Shown here: in pieces, positions 53,379 through 61,892 of the stretch
Layout: the number at the start of each line of letters is the position of its first letter
How positions within the stretch are numbered: the first letter of the stretch is position 1
Assembly: GCF_001742225.1 (NCBI RefSeq)
Contig: NZ_CP017076.1
Span: 1,534,501-1,598,500 of the forward strand
Direction: 5' to 3'
Length of the DNA stretch: 64,000 bases
Source of the DNA: Novosphingobium resinovorum
GTDB taxonomy: Bacteria > Pseudomonadota > Alphaproteobacteria > Sphingomonadales > Sphingomonadaceae
Translations under genes and position numbers: made by a program
Notes under the pieces: generated by a model
Told to the model about the DNA's origin: nothing
The model's input: only the letters and a program-made list of their open reading frames with translations
Database searches by the model: none

Positions 53379-53744
53379 GCCGCCTCAGCCCGATTTTCGG
53401 TGAAAGTGCATGACCCCGCGCATAGACCAGCGCGGGGCCTCGCGGCAATCGGGGACATCGAGATTGTCAGCATGATTTTCGGTCGGAGACCGAAAGGACA
53501 TGTGGTGTAACGTTAACCGCTGCCTTGGCCGCGCCGTCTGGTGACCGCGAGGACAAGCCATTGAACAAGGGCCGCCATGCCTGCCCGGATTAGCACATCC
53601 GTCAAGGATTTGAGCCTGCCGCAGCGCGAATACGATCGACTTCCGCATGAACTTCGACTTCTTCATGCAAAATCTCCAGCTTCCCCTAGCTTCGATTTTG
53701 CGAGATTCCTCTCGGCCCCACCGGTGGTGTTGCCCGGGGCAGGA

Positions 53745-54596
53745 TCAGTTTGGGTAGGCCCGAGTCAGGCTGCTCAGGCGGTCGCGGATGTCTTGGGGCA
53801 CGCGGAATTCGTCGCGGTGGTAGTCATTGCGCCCGGCGACCGATTCCTCGACCAGATCGTCGTGAAGGCTGCCCATCAGCCCATTGATCGCGCTGAGGAA
53901 GCGAGACATGCGGAATATTCTCTCGTCGGGTTCCAGCGTGCGCATGGTGTCGTAGAACGAGACCTGACGGCTGATGATCTTGCGCATGGCGTGGAAGCGG
54001 TGCGCGGTCAGCTTGGCCTCGCCCAGCCCCTCGCCCAGCCCCTCGCCCAGCCATAGCCTGAGGCGGCCGACTTCGGCGCGGCGGAAGCGCAGGAACCCGT
54101 CGGCGCCGTCCAGCCGCACACCCGCGACTTCGCGCTGTACGGCGATCCACACGGAGCGCATCAGCAGCATCCGCAGCAGCAGCGCATAGCCCAGCACCGC
54201 CGTTCGGCGCCCGTTGCGGTAGGAGTCTTGCAGGTGTCCCATCACCGCCACCGTCGCGCGGAACAGCAGCGGGGCGCGGTGGTTCCTGCCGTAGAGGACG
54301 AGGGCGAAGCGCAAGTGCTTGTAGCGTGCGCGGATCAGCTTGTAGCGCCGCCGCGCGTCGGACGGCAGATCGCCGGTCAGCAGCAGCGTGGCGGTCAGCG
54401 CGCGCAAGTCCGCCCGGTTCGCGCCTTCGCGCCAGAATTGTACGCACAAGTCCAGGCAGCGGCGCATGTCAGCCTCTCCGCAAGCGACGGGGATCGGGTC
54501 GGGCAGGCTGACCACGGGGTCGACGACGTCGTCCATCTCTACGGCCTCGAACAGGGCGTCGAGAATTTCGGGGGGGTACGGGGCAAGGGTGCTCAT
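53745..54596 (-). CDS. CHAD-like helical protein, 283 aa
   Basis: No close family is recognised with certainty. Two weakly similar helical halves look like CHAD-domain repeats: RRYKLIRARYKHLRFALVLY then VMGHLQDSYRNGRRTAV, and AHRFHAMRKIISRQVSFYDT then LSAINGLMGSLHDDLVEES. Conserved His/Arg/Lys positions would fit binding of polyphosphate or acidic polymer, as in CHAD proteins, but this is tentative. The middle carries an in-frame duplication (GEGLGEGLGEAK). The ATG at 54596 overlaps the flippase stop (ATGA), so it is the last gene of a four-gene operon. No membrane segment. Confidence 0.6.
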   Translation of the reverse strand: MSTLAPYPPEILDALFEAVEMDDVVDPVVSLPDPIPVACGEADMRRCLDLCVQFWREGANRADLRALTATLLLTGDLPSDARRRYKLIRARYKHLRFALVLYGRNHRAPLLFRATVAVMGHLQDSYRNGRRTAVLGYALLLRMLLMRSVWIAVQREVAGVRLDGADGFLRFRRAEVGRLRLWLGEGLGEGLGEAKLTAHRFHAMRKIISRQVSFYDTMRTLEPDERIFRMSRFLSAINGLMGSLHDDLVEESVAGRNDYHRDEFRVPQDIRDRLSSLTRAYPN

Positions 54597-55927
54597 GCCG
54601 CCGCCTCCGCTTGCCCGCCGTGCGGCAGAGCGTGACGGCCGCGATAGGCCGACAGCGTCGGCACCAGCATGAACGCGGTCTTGAGGCACACCCCGGCAAC
54701 GTAGGCCAGACCCGCGCCCCACAGTCCGAACAGGTGGATCAGCACGACCAGCAGCACCGCATAGCCCAACGCCGCCGTACCTTCCGCCACCAACGCGGAG
54801 CGTTCGCGCCCGGCCATGTAAAGCAGCGATTCCAGTGGGAAAGCCGCCATCGCCACGACCAGCGACGCGGTCATGAGCTGGAGCAGGTCGTAAGCCTCGA
54901 CATAGCGCTTGCCGAACACGAGGTCGATCACCGGTTCGCCGCCGATCGACACGATCAGCAGGACCACCACGGCGATCGCGCCGGAAATCAGCGCGCTGCG
55001 CACGGCCAGCTGCCACGGGTGGCGGCTACTGGGGTCAAGCCGCATGATCTCGGGATAGAAGCTGCGCGAGAGGAGTTCGGCGGGCTTGCTGGCGGAATCG
55101 AAGAACGTCGCGGCGATCTTGAACAGGCCTGCGGCGGCGGGGGTGAGCAGGGCGCCGACGACGAGGTTGCTGACCGGCCCCCATGCCGCCCAGATCGAGT
55201 GCGCGACATTGGTGGTCCACACGAAGCCCCAGGCGCCGGACAGGCGCCGTGCCGGGCCGAACAGGCCGGGCCGCAGTGCGTCGGTCATCCGGCGACGGCG
55301 CAGTTCGCGGATGGAGAGTGCCCACAGGCACAAGTCGCCGGACAAGTCGGCGATGTACCAGGTCAGCACGAAACCGGTGAAGCCGAAGCCGCACAGGTAG
55401 GACAAAGCGGCACCGAACGCGCGCACAAGCGGGGTCACCAACTGTTGCAGCGCGATCTGGTCGAACCTGTCGAACACCCTGAGAATGCCGGTGGGGGTCG
55501 CCGCCGTCATCGTCGGGATCAGCGTGCAGTAGAGCATCGCCATGTTCAGGTTCTCGGCGCCGATGCCGAACCATCCGGCGGCATGGGGCAGCAGCAACAG
55601 GCCCCCCGCAAGGCCGATCAGTCCGCTGGCGAGATCGAGGCCGACCGCAAATCCGGTGACGTCGCGCAAGGTTGCGGTATCGCCGCGCTCGAGCGCGGGC
55701 GCACCATAGCGCACGATGAACTGCCAGGTCTGGAACTTGACCACCGCGCCCACGCCATTGGCGTAGGAGTGGATGAGCACGAGCGTGCCGAACAGCGCGG
55801 GCGTCATGCCGCGCCCTGCGCAGGCGAGCGCGATCAGGCCGAGCAGCGCGCCGCCGATCTTGCCCGAAGCGAGGTAGGACGCATTGCGAACGATGGTGCG
55901 GAACACCCCGTCCGAGAACCAGCGTTT
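54593..55927 (-). CDS. Polysaccharide flippase (Wzx/MurJ-like MATE/MOP superfamily), 444 aa
   Basis: About 12 predicted transmembrane helices are spread through the protein, with the MOP-family feel of repeated GG/A-rich helices (VGLDLASGLIGLAGGLLLLP, then ALISGAIAVVVLLIVSIGG, then LVVAMAAFPLESLLYMAGRE). Charged loops include RELRRRRMTDALRPG. It would flip lipid-linked oligosaccharides across the inner membrane. The ATG chosen is at 55927; the frame is open to 55945. It overlaps the next gene and follows the two thymidylate-kinase-like genes at a short distance, suggesting a capsule/exopolysaccharide or lipid-linked product. Confidence 0.82.
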   Translation of the reverse strand, partial: KRWFSDGVFRTIVRNASYLASGKIGGALLGLIALACAGRGMTPALFGTLVLIHSYANGVGAVVKFQTWQFIVRYGAPALERGDTATLRDVTGFAVGLDLASGLIGLAGGLLLLPHAAGWFGIGAENLNMAMLYCTLIPTMTAATPTGILRVFDRFDQIALQQLVTPLVRAFGAALSYLCGFGFTGFVLTWYIADLSGDLCLWALSIRELRRRRMTDALRPGLFGPARRLSGAWGFVWTTNVAHSIWAAWGPVSNLVVGALLTPAAAGLFKIAATFFDSASKPAELLSRSFYPEIMRLDPSSRHPWQLAVRSALISGAIAVVVLLIVSIGGEPVIDLVFGKRYVEAYDLLQLMTASLVVAMAAFPLESLLYMAGRERSALVAEGTAALGYAVLLVVLIHLFGLWGAGLAYVAGVCLKTAFMLVPTLSAYRGRHALPHGGQAEAAA

Positions 55928-55949
55928 CATGGGTAGGCTTGCCATTGTT

Positions 55950-56663
55950 CTATGCTGCGGCTCCGACGAAAGGGAGGCCGCCTTCGTGTGCGATCAGCAG
56001 CGCGTTCACCGCCACCTTGGCGCGGGAGATCACCTGTTCCAGCGGCGCTTCGGCGTCCAGTTCGACGACCGGCGCGGTGCCGAAGCGCAGGCGCGGCACG
56101 TCGGCGATCTTGCGCGCCAGCGAGGTGAAGCGGTGGTCCGGCTTGCGCGTGGCGGCGACGTCGAGCGAGACGTTGAGCCGGAGCACGAGGTCGGGCGATT
56201 GCTGCGTCATCGTCTCGAACATGCGCCGCTCCGATGCCGCCAGCATGCCGACGAGGCCGCCGGGGCGCGCTGCGGCAAGGCCGGGGCCGTCCATTGGGCC
56301 GGGGATCTCCAGCTGCGGAAAGCGGTCGGCGATGATCGTGCGGCCTTCGCCGCGCAGCCGCATCATCCGGTGGAAGCGGAGCAGGCGGCGCAGCGAGAAG
56401 GCGTAGATCACCAGTGCCGCGCCAAGCCCCGGGCCTTTTTCGCCCTGCGCCTTGCGCGCCTTCGCGTGGATCGACTTGTCGAGCCTGCCGCCCAGCAGCG
56501 GTAGCCGCGCGATCACGCGGCCGATGTTGCCGGACTGCTTGCCTAGGTGGCAAGTCACGGTGGGTTGTCGCTGCCCCAGCCATGCCTGCAGTTCCTGCGT
56601 CAGCGTGGACTTGCCCGAGCCGTCGCAGCCGATCACGGCGATCAGCGGAGGAACCCGGGTCAT
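55950..56663 (-). CDS. Thymidylate-kinase-like P-loop protein (copy 2), 237 aa
   Basis: Walker A AVIGCDGSGKSTLTQELQ (residues about 9-26) and a DRFPQLEIPGP block (the DR-x-P motif of nucleotide kinases) place this in the thymidylate-kinase-like P-loop family. The middle region is unlike TMK itself. It shares its length, overall plan and RRLLRF/FERV basic segment with the adjacent upstream copy, so the two are tandem paralogues. The start overlaps the stop of the first copy (ATGA). Context with a flippase suggests phosphorylation of a sugar, nucleotide or lipid precursor, but the substrate is unknown. Confidence 0.75.
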   Translation of the reverse strand: MTRVPPLIAVIGCDGSGKSTLTQELQAWLGQRQPTVTCHLGKQSGNIGRVIARLPLLGGRLDKSIHAKARKAQGEKGPGLGAALVIYAFSLRRLLRFHRMMRLRGEGRTIIADRFPQLEIPGPMDGPGLAAARPGGLVGMLAASERRMFETMTQQSPDLVLRLNVSLDVAATRKPDHRFTSLARKIADVPRLRFGTAPVVELDAEAPLEQVISRAKVAVNALLIAHEGGLPFVGAAA

Positions 56664-57433
56664 GCCGCCGGTGCCTCGACCTGGATCAGCGCGAGCACGG
56701 TGGCGAGCACTTCGGGATAAGGCCGCGTCGCGTCCACGTCGACGATATGCGCGCCGCCGAACTTGAGCGTCGGCATCACCGCCAGTTTTCGTTCCAGCGG
56801 CGCGCGGGTGTGGTCCGACTTGCGGCCCAGCGCCGTCTCGACATCGATGTTGAGGCGGATCACCAGCGTCGGGCGATAGGCCGCCATGTCCTCGTAGAGC
56901 TGCCGTTCGCGTGCGGCGAGGCGCTCGACCAAAGCCGATCCCCGGCGCGTCCACGCCAGGCCCGGACCGTCGAACCCGCCCGCCAGTTCGGCCTGCGGAT
57001 AGCGGTCGGTCACCACCCGGATGCCGCGCCGCCGGAAGGCGAGCACTCTTTCGAACCGCCGCCTGCGCGCCAGCGAGAAACCGAACATCGCCAGCGCCGT
57101 CGCCAGTCCCGGCAGGCGCTTGTCCGGCGCGGCGTGGGCCTTGTCGGCCTTGCCGGTCAGGAACCTCTCGGCCAGTGCGCCGACGAGCGGGATGCGCCCG
57201 ATCCGGCGGCCGAGGTCGCCGGTGCCGAGCCCGAGGTACATCGAGCGCGTCGGCCCTTCGCGGCCGAGCAGCGCGGTCAGGTCGCGGGCGAGGGTGGACT
57301 TGCCCGACCCGTCGCATCCGATCAGCGCCACGCACGGCGCCAGCGCGCCCCGTCGCTGCGCCGCGCCCCGCCCGAGCGTCGCATCGAAAGGAGAGAAAAT
57401 GGTAATTCGGTCAGGTGAGGTATGGATCGTCAT
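56660..57433 (-). CDS. Thymidylate-kinase-like P-loop protein (copy 1), 257 aa
   Basis: First gene of the operon. Walker A CVALIGCDGSGKSTLARDL (residues about 34-52), then a basic region (SLARRRRFERVLAFRRRGIR), VTDRYPQAELAGG (DRYP motif) and a C-terminal segment with LERKLAVMPTLKFGGAHIVD that parallels copy 2. It is about 20 residues longer at the N terminus. The ATG at 57433 lies in a good position within a GC-rich leader; the open frame reaches further upstream without support. The head-to-tail duplication with ATGA overlap is conserved within the operon. Confidence 0.75.
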   Translation of the reverse strand: MTIHTSPDRITIFSPFDATLGRGAAQRRGALAPCVALIGCDGSGKSTLARDLTALLGREGPTRSMYLGLGTGDLGRRIGRIPLVGALAERFLTGKADKAHAAPDKRLPGLATALAMFGFSLARRRRFERVLAFRRRGIRVVTDRYPQAELAGGFDGPGLAWTRRGSALVERLAARERQLYEDMAAYRPTLVIRLNIDVETALGRKSDHTRAPLERKLAVMPTLKFGGAHIVDVDATRPYPEVLATVLALIQVEAPAA

Positions 57434-57660
57434 AGTTCTGTAGCCATGTTGCGCTAAGTCTGGGGCACCCTCGTGGTCCGGTGCCTGCAACGCGGCCCGG
57501 GATCGGGCCTCTAGTCTCCCAACCTGATGCGAAGCTGATGCGCGCGGCGCGTTGTAATTCGGCTTGCGTGCGATTTGACGAGCCCCGATTCCCGGCGTAG
57601 TCCGGAACCGAATTCGGGCGGTTTCTACGCCTTTCCCTCCTCCCTGCCGGAGCTTTCGCG

Positions 57661-58329
57661 TTGCCCCGCCTGCTGCTTGCGGAAGATGATGCCGACCTTG
57701 GCCCGGCAATCCGGCGGGCGCTGGAGCTGGAAGGCTACGTGGTCGATCTCTTCACGCGCGGGGATGATGTGTTCGCTGCCGCGCGCAGCAACGATTACGA
57801 CGTGATCCTGCTCGACATCGGCCTGCCGCACGGCTCGGGGCTGGAGGTGCTGCGCGATCTGCGCGACGCGCACGACGCGACGCCGGTGATCATCGTCACC
57901 GCGTTCGACCGCACCCAGCAGCGCGTCGCCGGGCTGGACGCGGGCGCGGATGACTACGTGGTCAAGCCGGTGGACCTTGAGGAACTGGCCGCGCGGATCC
58001 GCTCGCAGCTGCGCCGCCGCGACGGGCGGCAGAACGACAGCATCGAGGTCGGCCGTGTTACGCTGGACTTCACTGGCCATGTCGCCGCGCTGGACGGACA
58101 GGACGTGCCGCTGACCGCCAAGGAGTTCCGCGTGCTCGCGCTGCTGATGCGCCGCAGCCGCCGCTTCGTGTCGAAGGCCGATCTCGAGGCCGAGTTGTAC
58201 GATCAGGACAACTGGGCCGAATCGAACACCGTCGAAGTCGCGGTTTCCGCCCTGCGCCGCAAGTTCGGGAAGGACTTCATCCGCACCGCGCGCGGCCTCG
58301 GCTACATGGTGGGCGGGCAGGACGCATGA
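57661..58329 (+). CDS. OmpR-family response regulator (TctD/QseB-like), 222 aa
   Basis: Receiver domain with acidic pocket (LLLAEDDADLG), phospho-acceptor Asp in YDVILLDIGLPHGSGLEVLR (about residue 51) and Lys in DDYVVKPVDLEELAARIR. A winged-helix output domain follows (PLTAKEFRVLALLMRRSRRF, then EVAVSALRRKFGKDFIRTAR). The start is a TTG at 57661, with no ATG nearby; the receiver begins directly there. It overlaps the sensor kinase gene (ATGA), so the pair is a classical two-component system. Confidence 0.9.
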   Translation: MPRLLLAEDDADLGPAIRRALELEGYVVDLFTRGDDVFAAARSNDYDVILLDIGLPHGSGLEVLRDLRDAHDATPVIIVTAFDRTQQRVAGLDAGADDYVVKPVDLEELAARIRSQLRRRDGRQNDSIEVGRVTLDFTGHVAALDGQDVPLTAKEFRVLALLMRRSRRFVSKADLEAELYDQDNWAESNTVEVAVSALRRKFGKDFIRTARGLGYMVGGQDA

Positions 58330-59708
58330 AGAGGCGGCGCTCCTCGCTCTCGATGAAGCTGTACCGGCGGGTGCTGCTGCTGCTGGCGCTGACCGGGCTG
58401 GCGATCGGCGGGGTGCTCTACTCGGTCGCCCTGCGCGAAGTGGAGCGGGCTTCGGACGCCCAGCTGGTGAACGCCTCGCGCCTGCTCTACATGATGATGC
58501 AGGACGATCTGGCTGCGGGCGTTCTGGTGCGGCACGACCGGCTGGTTGGCGTCGACGGCGATCCGCTGCTCTCCACGCAGGAGACGCAGGCGTTCCAGGC
58601 ATCCTACGATTCGTGCATGTTCACCGTCTTCTGGGAAGGCCGGCCGGTCGCGCAGTCGGGTTGGGGAGCGCCGGTCTCGGCGGTGCCGCGTCGGCCCGGC
58701 CTGCACGATTTCCAGGCGCTGGGCGGTGCCTGGCGCAGCTACGGCATGCGCGGCCGCGATCCGCGCCTGCTGATCGTCGTAGCCGAGCGCGGGGCGATGC
58801 GCGAATTCTCGATCGCGCGGCTGAGCGGCGAACTGGCGCTGCCGATGCTGGGGCTGCTGCTGGCGGCGATGCTGGTGCTGTGGTGGACGCTGCGCAAGAG
58901 TCTGTCGCAGGTCGAGCGGCTGGCCTCGACGCTGGGCGCACGCTCGCTGTCGGACCTGCAGCCGCTGGAGCCCGAGGAATGGCCGCGCGATGTGGAGCCG
59001 CTGATCGAGGCGCTCAACAAGCTGTTCGCCCGGCTGGAGAACGCCTATGAACTGGAGCAGGCCTTCACCGACGACGTGGCGCACGAACTGCGCACGCCGC
59101 TGGCCGCGATCCGTGCACAGGCGCAAGTCCTGCGCCGCCTTGCGCCCGCCGCGCTGGGCGAGGACGTGGTGCGTCTGCTGGCGATGGTCGATCGCACCAA
59201 CCACCTGGTCGACGGGATGCTGACGCTGGCGCGGCTCAATGCCACCTCGGTGGCGGCGCGATCGGTGGACGTTCATGCGCTGGTGGCCGAAGTCGTCGCC
59301 GATGCGCTGATCGAACTGCCTGCCGACGCGATCGAGGCGAGCGTGATCCCCGACCATATCGTGCGCTGGCGCTGCGATGCTTCGCTGCTGCAGATCGCGT
59401 TGTCGGCGGTGATCGGCAATGCGCTGCGGCACGCGCGCGGCGGGGGCCATCTCGACATCGCCATCGTGCGCGGCGGAGACCGGCTCATCGTCACCATTGG
59501 GGATCGCGGTCCGGGCGTGCCCGCCGCCGAGCGTGAGCGGCTGCTGCTGCGTTTCGAGCACGGCGGTTCGGCAAGTTCGGGCAGCGGCCTCGGCCTTTCG
59601 ATCGCGAGCAAGGCGATGACGCTGCTCGGCGGCACGATCCGGCTGGAGGACCGCCCGGACGGGCCGGGCCTGCTGGTGGTGCTGACCCTGCCATCCACCC
59701 AAGGCTGA
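58326..59708 (+). CDS. Sensor histidine kinase, 460 aa
   Basis: Two transmembrane helices (LLLLALTGLAIGGVLYSVAL, then LPMLGLLLAAMLVLWWTL) flank a periplasmic sensor of about 130 residues. HAMP-like sequence follows, then the phospho-His box in AFTDDVAHELRTPLAAIRAQ (about residue 258), an N-box around ALSAVIGNALRHARGGG, and G-boxes in IGDRGPGVPAAER and GSGLGLSIASKAM. It is probably a TctE/QseC-like kinase for the adjacent regulator. The periplasmic ligand is unknown. Confidence 0.9.
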   Translation: MKRRRSSLSMKLYRRVLLLLALTGLAIGGVLYSVALREVERASDAQLVNASRLLYMMMQDDLAAGVLVRHDRLVGVDGDPLLSTQETQAFQASYDSCMFTVFWEGRPVAQSGWGAPVSAVPRRPGLHDFQALGGAWRSYGMRGRDPRLLIVVAERGAMREFSIARLSGELALPMLGLLLAAMLVLWWTLRKSLSQVERLASTLGARSLSDLQPLEPEEWPRDVEPLIEALNKLFARLENAYELEQAFTDDVAHELRTPLAAIRAQAQVLRRLAPAALGEDVVRLLAMVDRTNHLVDGMLTLARLNATSVAARSVDVHALVAEVVADALIELPADAIEASVIPDHIVRWRCDASLLQIALSAVIGNALRHARGGGHLDIAIVRGGDRLIVTIGDRGPGVPAAERERLLLRFEHGGSASSGSGLGLSIASKAMTLLGGTIRLEDRPDGPGLLVVLTLPSTQG

Positions 59709-59741
59709 CTTTTCCTCACGCTCACCGGAGCCTCATTGACG

Positions 59742-60782
59742 ATGACCACAAGGCATGTGCTGGCGGCGCTCTGCCTCATTCTCTTCAGCGGTTGCGGCAC
59801 GGCGCCGCCGCTGCGCCACATGACAGCCGCGCAGGCCCCCGCCCCGCGCGTGGAGCTGGCGGCCGACGGGGTGACCCGTACCACCACGCTCTCGGTGCTG
59901 ACCTACAATGTCGAGGGGCTGGGCTGGCCCGCGCGTTCGGGGCGTGAGGGCGACCTGCGGCGCATTGGCGAGCACCTTGCCGCCTTGCGCGCGGCGGGGA
60001 AGGCGCCGGACGTGGTGATGTTCCAGGAGGTGTTCAGCGGCGCCGCCAAGAAGGCGATCCTCGCGACCGGCTATCCCGCCATCGTCCACGGACCCACGCG
60101 CCTCGCCCCGCATGCCACGATGTTCCGCGACAAGCTGCCGGGCCGCGCGGACTGGCGGCGCGGGGAGATCGGCATGCGGATGACGGGGAGCGGACTGGTG
60201 GTGGCATCGTCCTATCCGGTGCTGCTCACGCGGCACCAGGCCTATGGGCGGCGGTCCTGCGCAGGGATCGACTGTCTTGCCAACAAGGGCGTGATGCAGG
60301 CGCGCATCGCGGTGCCCGGCGTGCCGGTGCCGGTGGACCTGTTCGATACCCACATGAATTCGCGCGGAGCCTCGCGCGCGCCGCTGTTCCGCAATCTGGA
60401 GGCGCACGCCCGGCAGGCGAACGAGGCGTCGCACTTCATCGAGCAGAACCACGACGATCGCTTCCCGATCGTCTTCGGCGGCGATTTCAACATGCGCCAT
60501 TCGCAGGGGCGGTGGGAGAACTTCACCCGCTACCAGCCGATGGAACTGGTGCACCGGGCCTGCATGGAGCCGAACTCGGGCTGCGACGTGCGCATGTCCT
60601 GGGATGGCGACGAGCCGTGGGTGGACACGCAGGACCTGCAGTTCTTCGAGAGCGGGCAGGGCGTGGGCATCACCCCGATCCGGGTCGAGGCCCTGTTCGA
60701 CGGTGGCCCCAACGGCCCGGTGTTGTCGGACCACGACGGCTTTCTGGTGACCTATCGCCTGAGTTGGCGCGATCCTTCGTGA
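59742..60782 (+). CDS. Endonuclease/exonuclease/phosphatase-family lipoprotein, 346 aa
   Basis: A lipoprotein-type signal peptide ends in LILFSGCGT (lipobox Cys about residue 19). The EEP fold follows: VLTYNVEGLG (Asn/Glu metal site), VVMFQEVFSG (Glu), FDTHMNSRG (His), VFGGDFNMRHS (Asp/Asn) and VLSDHDGFLVTY (DH active-site pair). These proteins are phosphodiesterases, from nucleases to sphingomyelinase-like enzymes. Start choice: ATG 59742 or TTG 59736, the latter with GGAG at a better spacing. It follows the kinase gene by 33 nt and may be part of the same operon, an exported effector of the two-component system. Confidence 0.8.
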   Translation: MTTRHVLAALCLILFSGCGTAPPLRHMTAAQAPAPRVELAADGVTRTTTLSVLTYNVEGLGWPARSGREGDLRRIGEHLAALRAAGKAPDVVMFQEVFSGAAKKAILATGYPAIVHGPTRLAPHATMFRDKLPGRADWRRGEIGMRMTGSGLVVASSYPVLLTRHQAYGRRSCAGIDCLANKGVMQARIAVPGVPVPVDLFDTHMNSRGASRAPLFRNLEAHARQANEASHFIEQNHDDRFPIVFGGDFNMRHSQGRWENFTRYQPMELVHRACMEPNSGCDVRMSWDGDEPWVDTQDLQFFESGQGVGITPIRVEALFDGGPNGPVLSDHDGFLVTYRLSWRDPS

Positions 60783-60850
60783 GGATCAGCGCAGCCGCGT
60801 CGGGACGCAGCGTCACGCTGCAACTGCGGGGAGCCCCGCAGATCATGCCG

Positions 60851-61093
60851 TCATGGATCGGTTCGGGCAGTAGCGGCTGCTATCCAGCATAGTAGCGTCA
60901 GTTCACTCTGAGTGACATAAGAACTGCCAGCCGGCATGATGTCGAAGCCGACACGTGCCGCGATCTGACGAAGTCGACGGAAGTGTATGTCAAGGTCTCG
61001 GGTCAGACGCGTGTGAGCATGGCCGCGCAGATAGGTGAGCACAGTACGTTCGGCTCGGGTTCTGCGCCGGACGGGCAGGGTCGAAACAATCAT
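60851..61093 (-). CDS. Small hypothetical protein after tonB, 80 aa
   Basis: The ATG at 61093 has a GGGAG site and lies 13 nt after the TonB-gene stop, so it could be translated from the same transcript. The sequence is basic in its first half (VRRRTRAERTVLTYLRGHAH, then RDLDIHFRRLRQIAARVG) and ends in a hydrophobic stretch of about 12 residues (TLLCWIAAATA). Family not recognised. Confidence 0.5.
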   Translation of the reverse strand: MIVSTLPVRRRTRAERTVLTYLRGHAHTRLTRDLDIHFRRLRQIAARVGFDIMPAGSSYVTQSELTLLCWIAAATARTDP

Positions 61094-61106
61094 GGCCTGG
61101 CTCCCG

Positions 61107-61892
61107 TCACTTGATGAAGAACTCGACAGGGACGACCAGTTCGATGCTTTCGCCTTTCACCTCCGCAGGCGGCTTGGGCAGTGGCTGTGCCCGCCCGGGC
61201 AGCGAGACGGCCTCGTCATCAAGCGGACGGAAGCCCGACGAGCGCTCTATCCGGGAGGACAGCACCTTGCCCTCACGGTCCATGACGAAGCGGATATAGG
61301 GTACACCCTGCTGCCGCCGCAGCGAAGCTTCGCGCGGGTAACGCTTTGCCTTGTTGAGCGCGCCGAGGACCAGCCCTTCCCAGGTGGGTTTGGTACTGCT
61401 GGGTTGTGAAGCAGGCGGTTCAGGCTTGGTTTCCGGTGCGCTCGTCTCTTTCACAGGTGGGGCAGGATCAATGACAGGCTTCATGAGCAGAACCGGCAGC
61501 GGGCTGGAATTGGGAATCTGGATTTGCGGCGGCGGGATGATGGGCCGGTCGGGGACCGGCTCGGCTCGATCCTTTTGTACTTTTTCCGGTTCGGGCGACT
61601 TCTCGTTCACAGGTTCGGGCGGTGTTGCGGGCGCTGCCACGTCGAACACGGTAAGATGGGTCGGCTCTTTCGACACATGGAACACCGTCCATGTGAATAG
61701 CGCGCCACCTGCGATTGCCATAGCGACCAGAGCCACCCCGCCCACGCCGAAAAGCCTAGTGCCTAGCGACATTGGCTGATCGGAATAGCGCGAACTGGAG
61801 GGCACCGTGATCGGAGCCTCACTCCCTATCGGCATCCCGCCTTCCATGGGGCGTTCGCGTGCCATCCAGACGACGCCGGCGGTCCTGCTCAT
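61107..61892 (-). CDS. TonB-family energy transducer, 261 aa
   Basis: One N-terminal transmembrane helix (LFGVGGVALVAMAIAGGALF) is followed by a long Pro/Glu/Lys-rich periplasmic spacer, then a C-terminal TonB domain: ALNKAKRYPREASLRRQQGV, then YIRFVMDREGKVLSSRIERS, ending IELVVPVEFFIK. The ATG at 61892 overlaps the stop of the substrate-binding protein gene, so TonB is made with the siderophore importer. It provides energy from the inner membrane to an outer-membrane receptor, presumably outside the window. Confidence 0.9.
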   Translation of the reverse strand: MSRTAGVVWMARERPMEGGMPIGSEAPITVPSSSRYSDQPMSLGTRLFGVGGVALVAMAIAGGALFTWTVFHVSKEPTHLTVFDVAAPATPPEPVNEKSPEPEKVQKDRAEPVPDRPIIPPPQIQIPNSSPLPVLLMKPVIDPAPPVKETSAPETKPEPPASQPSSTKPTWEGLVLGALNKAKRYPREASLRRQQGVPYIRFVMDREGKVLSSRIERSSGFRPLDDEAVSLPGRAQPLPKPPAEVKGESIELVVPVEFFIK

